From CAKZYD01 sp039026755 (GTDB lineage: Bacteria > Pseudomonadota > Alphaproteobacteria > Sphingomonadales > CAKZYD01): a stretch of 8,534 nucleotides of DNA. The position numbers were made by a program, and so were the translations under genes. How positions within the stretch are numbered: the stretch's first letter is position 1; the number at the start of each line of letters is the position of its first letter. The notes beneath the pieces were generated by a model. That model saw nothing but the letters and a program-made list of their open reading frames with translations, was not told where the DNA came from and did not search any database. Location: positions 1 through 8,534 of the forward strand of contig JBCCLR010000170.1 of the NCBI GenBank assembly GCA_039026755.1. Direction: 5' to 3'. Below, in pieces: positions 7,399 through 8,534 of the stretch.

Positions 7399-7746
7399 AT
7401 GATTGTCGTCACTGCGGAACTTGAATTCGCCGATAAACAAGCGCGCGACAGCGCAGTGGAAAAAACCACACCCATTCAAATGGCAACCCGCGCTGACGAG
7501 CCAGGCTGCATTGCCTATTGTTTTGGCGCGGACCCTGGCGTGGATACCCGCGTTCAGGTTTATGAGCTATGGGATACGGCAGAAAATCTGGCAGCGCATC
7601 TCAAGCATCCCAATTACTTTAAAATGCTTGAAACGCTTATGGGTTCAAACCTCGTCGACAGCGCAAACCGGGCATATTTGGTAGAGCGAGAAGAGTCCGT
7701 TTATGGCGAGGACGGCAAGCCAAAATCAGCGTTTTTTACTGATTAG
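7399..7746 (+). CDS. ABM-domain protein, quinol monooxygenase-like
   Basis: A 115-residue protein resembling the antibiotic biosynthesis monooxygenase (ABM) superfamily, small dimeric alpha+beta barrel proteins that include the quinol monooxygenase YgiN and heme-degrading enzymes. Family-like features are the first strand IVVTAELEF, then EPGCIAYCFGAD (34-45), VQVYELWDTAENLAAHLKHPNYF (52-74) with the usual strand-helix pattern, and a C-terminal strand RAYLVERE. There is no signal peptide or membrane helix, so it should be cytoplasmic. It starts 24 bp after nqrF with AGGAAA (7389-7394) as ribosome binding site, suggesting co-transcription with the NQR operon. A role in quinone or quinol chemistry would suit this setting but is inference: ABM proteins vary widely in activity. 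Its last ten codons are repeated downstream (8387-8420). Confidence 0.8.
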   Translation: MIVVTAELEFADKQARDSAVEKTTPIQMATRADEPGCIAYCFGADPGVDTRVQVYELWDTAENLAAHLKHPNYFKMLETLMGSNLVDSANRAYLVEREESVYGEDGKPKSAFFTD

Positions 7747-7747
7747 A
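7714..7747 (+). repeat. 34-bp direct repeat, copy 1 (3' end of the ABM gene)
   Basis: These bases encode the last ten residues (GKPKSAFFTD) and stop codon of the ABM gene. They recur at 8387-8420 with 30 of 34 identical, the mismatches being at 7722, 7723, 7731 and 7743. This copy contains an inverted repeat, AATCAG (7724-7729) and CTGATT (7739-7744), around a loop holding six T residues. The two copies begin 673 bp apart and enclose the membrane protein gene at 7807-8235. Confidence 0.8.
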
Positions 7748-7780
7748 AATCCGTTTATGTGCGTAGGTGATTTCACTTCT

Positions 7781-7796
7781 CCTTACAGCCTTACAG
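7781..7796 (+). repeat. Tandem 8-bp duplication (CCTTACAG x2)
   Basis: Two perfect adjacent copies of CCTTACAG lie 10 bp before the start codon of the 7807-8235 gene, in the position where a ribosome binding site would be expected. No purine-rich sequence is present there. It may be a slippage product or part of an unusual leader. The repeat itself is certain; any function is not. Confidence 0.6.
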
Positions 7797-7806
7797 CGGT
7801 TTCTGC

Positions 7807-8235
7807 ATGAGTGGTTCCGTTACCGACTACACTCTTACAACCAATATTGCGGTTGCGAAGGAGTTCAGCTCGCTCGCAATTCAAATTTGGGGCTTTCATA
7901 TTGCAGGCGGCTTAGCCACGCTTGGCTGGGCTGCGTCTAGTCGTATCGAAGGCAAGAAAAAGATGGAAGCTATACCCAATTTTATGGTTTGTGTCGCCCT
8001 TGCAGCATTTCTTTTTAGTACGGCGTTCATTGCCTATACCTTGGGTGAACGCGCTGGGCTTACCTTGGCCGATATTAAAAGCATACTGAAGTCCAGACAC
8101 CATGCTGAGGATAGCCAATTGAATGGCCTCAAGGAATTCAATCAGAAAGTGGCCATCGTATTGGTATTCATACTGGACTCTATTGTCGTTGTCGTCGTTG
8201 GGTTTTTCTTTTCCGGTCGTGGCCGAAAAAAGTAA
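7807..8235 (+). CDS. Hypothetical three-helix membrane protein
   Basis: A 142-residue protein that I do not recognise. Three hydrophobic segments are visible at about 22-44, 57-79 and 114-136. The basic loop RIEGKKKMEA (46-55) and the basic tail GRGRKK predict, by the positive-inside rule, a periplasmic N-terminus and a cytoplasmic C-terminus, with residues 80-113 forming a mostly hydrophilic external loop. C62 is the only cysteine, and no catalytic or cofactor motif is evident. The start is ATG; there is no obvious ribosome binding site, and two 8-bp tandem repeats occupy that position. It lies 60 bp after the ABM gene, on the same strand. Third codon positions look less GC-biased than in the NQR genes, and the gene is bracketed by the 34-bp direct repeats, both hints that it arrived separately. 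The open frame with sensible membrane topology supports a real gene. Confidence 0.68.
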   Translation: MSGSVTDYTLTTNIAVAKEFSSLAIQIWGFHIAGGLATLGWAASSRIEGKKKMEAIPNFMVCVALAAFLFSTAFIAYTLGERAGLTLADIKSILKSRHHAEDSQLNGLKEFNQKVAIVLVFILDSIVVVVVGFFFSGRGRKK

Positions 8236-8267
8236 TGTAGCGGTGGCACTTCAACACCATGAACTGT

Positions 8268-8281
8268 CATCCTTCAGGATG
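8268..8281 (+). terminator. Possible weak terminator hairpin
   Basis: CATCC-TTCA-GGATG is a 5-bp stem with a four-base loop (six pairs if the loop is closed to two), followed by TTTCT. It lies 32 bp after the stop codon of the 7807-8235 gene, where a transcript end is expected. The stem is short and the T-tract is interrupted, so a factor-independent terminator is only a weak call. Confidence 0.3.
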
Positions 8282-8343
8282 TTTCTAGCTTAAAATACCT
8301 TTTAGCCCTTAGTGAGTTCTAGCGAACTGCCTCAGCGGCACAA

Positions 8344-8359
8344 TTAAGGCACCATTAAC
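8344..8359. promoter_or_regulatory. CtrA-type site TTAA-N7-TTAAC
   Basis: TTAA (8344-8347), seven bases, then TTAAC (8355-8359) is a perfect match to the full-site consensus of the alphaproteobacterial cell-cycle regulator CtrA. No start codon of a recognised gene follows within the window on the plus strand, so a target cannot be named. The motif is short and A/T-rich, so chance is possible, and its meaning depends on the organism being an alphaproteobacterium. Confidence 0.3.
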
Positions 8360-8386
8360 ACAAAACCCGAATGGTATCTATTAAAT

Positions 8387-8420
8387 GGCAAGCCCTAATC
8401 AGCATTTTTTACTGACTAGA
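8387..8420 (+). repeat. 34-bp direct repeat, copy 2 (decayed ABM gene 3' end)
   Basis: Thirty of 34 bases match the 3' end of the ABM gene at 7714-7747. Read in the same frame it gives GKP-stop-SAFFTD-stop, so one substitution (AAA to TAA) has broken what was once coding sequence, while TTTTTT and the final TAG are kept. The inner dyad seen in copy 1 has one mismatch here (CTGACT in place of CTGATT). Similarity stops at both edges of this block. It is best explained as a duplicated or displaced gene end. Confidence 0.78.
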
Positions 8421-8451
8421 GCGGTTTAAGGTTTCTTTGAAACGCACTGCT
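8420..8451. repeat. Imperfect palindrome next to repeat copy 2
   Basis: A core stem GTTTC-TTT-GAAAC (8431-8443) is flanked by partly complementary arms, AGCGGTTTAAG on the left and GCACTGCT on the right. It resembles, in general form, the short intergenic palindromes common in alphaproteobacterial genomes, here apparently degenerate. It starts at the edge of direct repeat copy 2. Confidence 0.35.
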
Positions 8452-8459
8452 AAGGTCCA

Positions 8460-8534
8460 TGGTGCACTGGTTAGGCGCTGGATGCAGCGCGATGCGGGGC
8501 ATCGCGCAAAGCCAGCAACGCAGCCAGTGCGCCA
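8460..8534. repeat. Nested inverted repeat running to the window end
   Basis: Three concentric stems share one axis. The outer arms TGGTGCACTGG (8460-8470) and CCAGTGCGCCA (8524-8534) pair over 11 positions with one G-T wobble. The middle arms are GCTGG (8477-8481) and CCAGC (8512-8516). The inner stem is a perfect 9 bp, GCGCGATGC (8487-8495) and GCATCGCGC (8499-8507), around GGG. A competing hairpin GCGCTG-GATG-CAGCGC (8475-8490) uses part of the inner stem, so two folds exclude each other. It could be a repetitive palindrome, a structured RNA or a bidirectional terminator. Alternatively a minus-strand frame ending in TAA at 8471-8473 reads ALAALLALRDAPHRAASSA-stop, which could be the C-terminus of a gene beginning outside the window. 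Confidence 0.55.

Larger units (their letters stand above)
8236..8534. other. Region without a confident gene; structured elements
   Basis: These 299 bp after the membrane protein gene contain no open frame on either strand that I can support as a complete gene. They hold a small hairpin (8268-8281), a short inverted repeat AGTTC-TAGC-GAACT (8315-8328), a CtrA-like site (8344-8359), the second 34-bp direct repeat (8387-8420), an imperfect palindrome (about 8420-8451) and a nested inverted repeat reaching the window edge (8460-8534). The last 64 bp could instead be the 3' end of a minus-strand gene ending at 8471. Confidence 0.6.

Noticed and set aside
8315..8328. AGTTC-TAGC-GAACT as a LexA site
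   Set aside because: The alphaproteobacterial LexA box is a direct repeat of GTTC with a seven-base gap, not this inverted arrangement; a 5-bp stem is too short for a firm call.

Overview
The window is a complete locus for the Na+-translocating NADH:quinone oxidoreductase (Na+-NQR) of a Gram-negative bacterium. All six structural subunits are present and intact on the plus strand in the order nqrA-B-C-D-E-F (1530-7374). The two dedicated maturation genes, apbE (flavin transferase lipoprotein) and nqrM (iron-sulfur maturation factor), lie on the minus strand upstream (1307-46), divergent from the operon across a 222-bp intergenic region. Cofactor residues expected from the Vibrio enzyme can be read in place: DxxSGAT flavinylation motifs in NqrB and NqrC, paired membrane cysteines in NqrD and NqrE, and the ferredoxin cysteines plus FAD/NADH motifs in NqrF. 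ApbE would attach FMN to NqrB and NqrC, NqrM would help assemble the NqrD/NqrE iron-sulfur centre, and the finished complex would oxidise NADH, reduce ubiquinone and pump Na+ out of the cell.

The organism is probably a marine or halophilic proteobacterium with moderate GC content. An alphaproteobacterium is a reasonable guess: the accessory genes are not in the gammaproteobacterial nqrF-apbE-nqrM order, and there is a perfect TTAA-N7-TTAAC (CtrA-type) site at 8344-8359. This assignment is inference only.

Layout: 1-45 is a short flank; 46-273 nqrM (-); 285-1307 apbE (-); 1308-1529 is a divergent regulatory region with a 17-bp dyad; 1530-7374 is nqrABCDEF, tightly packed with overlapping or nearly touching genes; 7399-7746 is a small ABM-fold (quinol-monooxygenase-like) gene 24 bp after nqrF and probably in the same transcript; 7807-8235 is an unrecognised three-helix membrane protein; 8236-8534 has no confident gene but contains several structured elements.

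The least ordinary part is the right end. The last 34 bp of the ABM gene (7714-7747) are repeated, 30 of 34 identical, at 8387-8420. The second copy still reads GKP-stop-SAFFTD-stop in the same frame. The two copies bracket the unknown membrane protein gene, as if a roughly 640-bp segment had been inserted at, or duplicated from, the 3' end of the ABM gene. Beyond it lies a nested inverted repeat (8460-8534) that runs to the window edge. The NQR genes themselves are conventional; no wholly new system was recognised.
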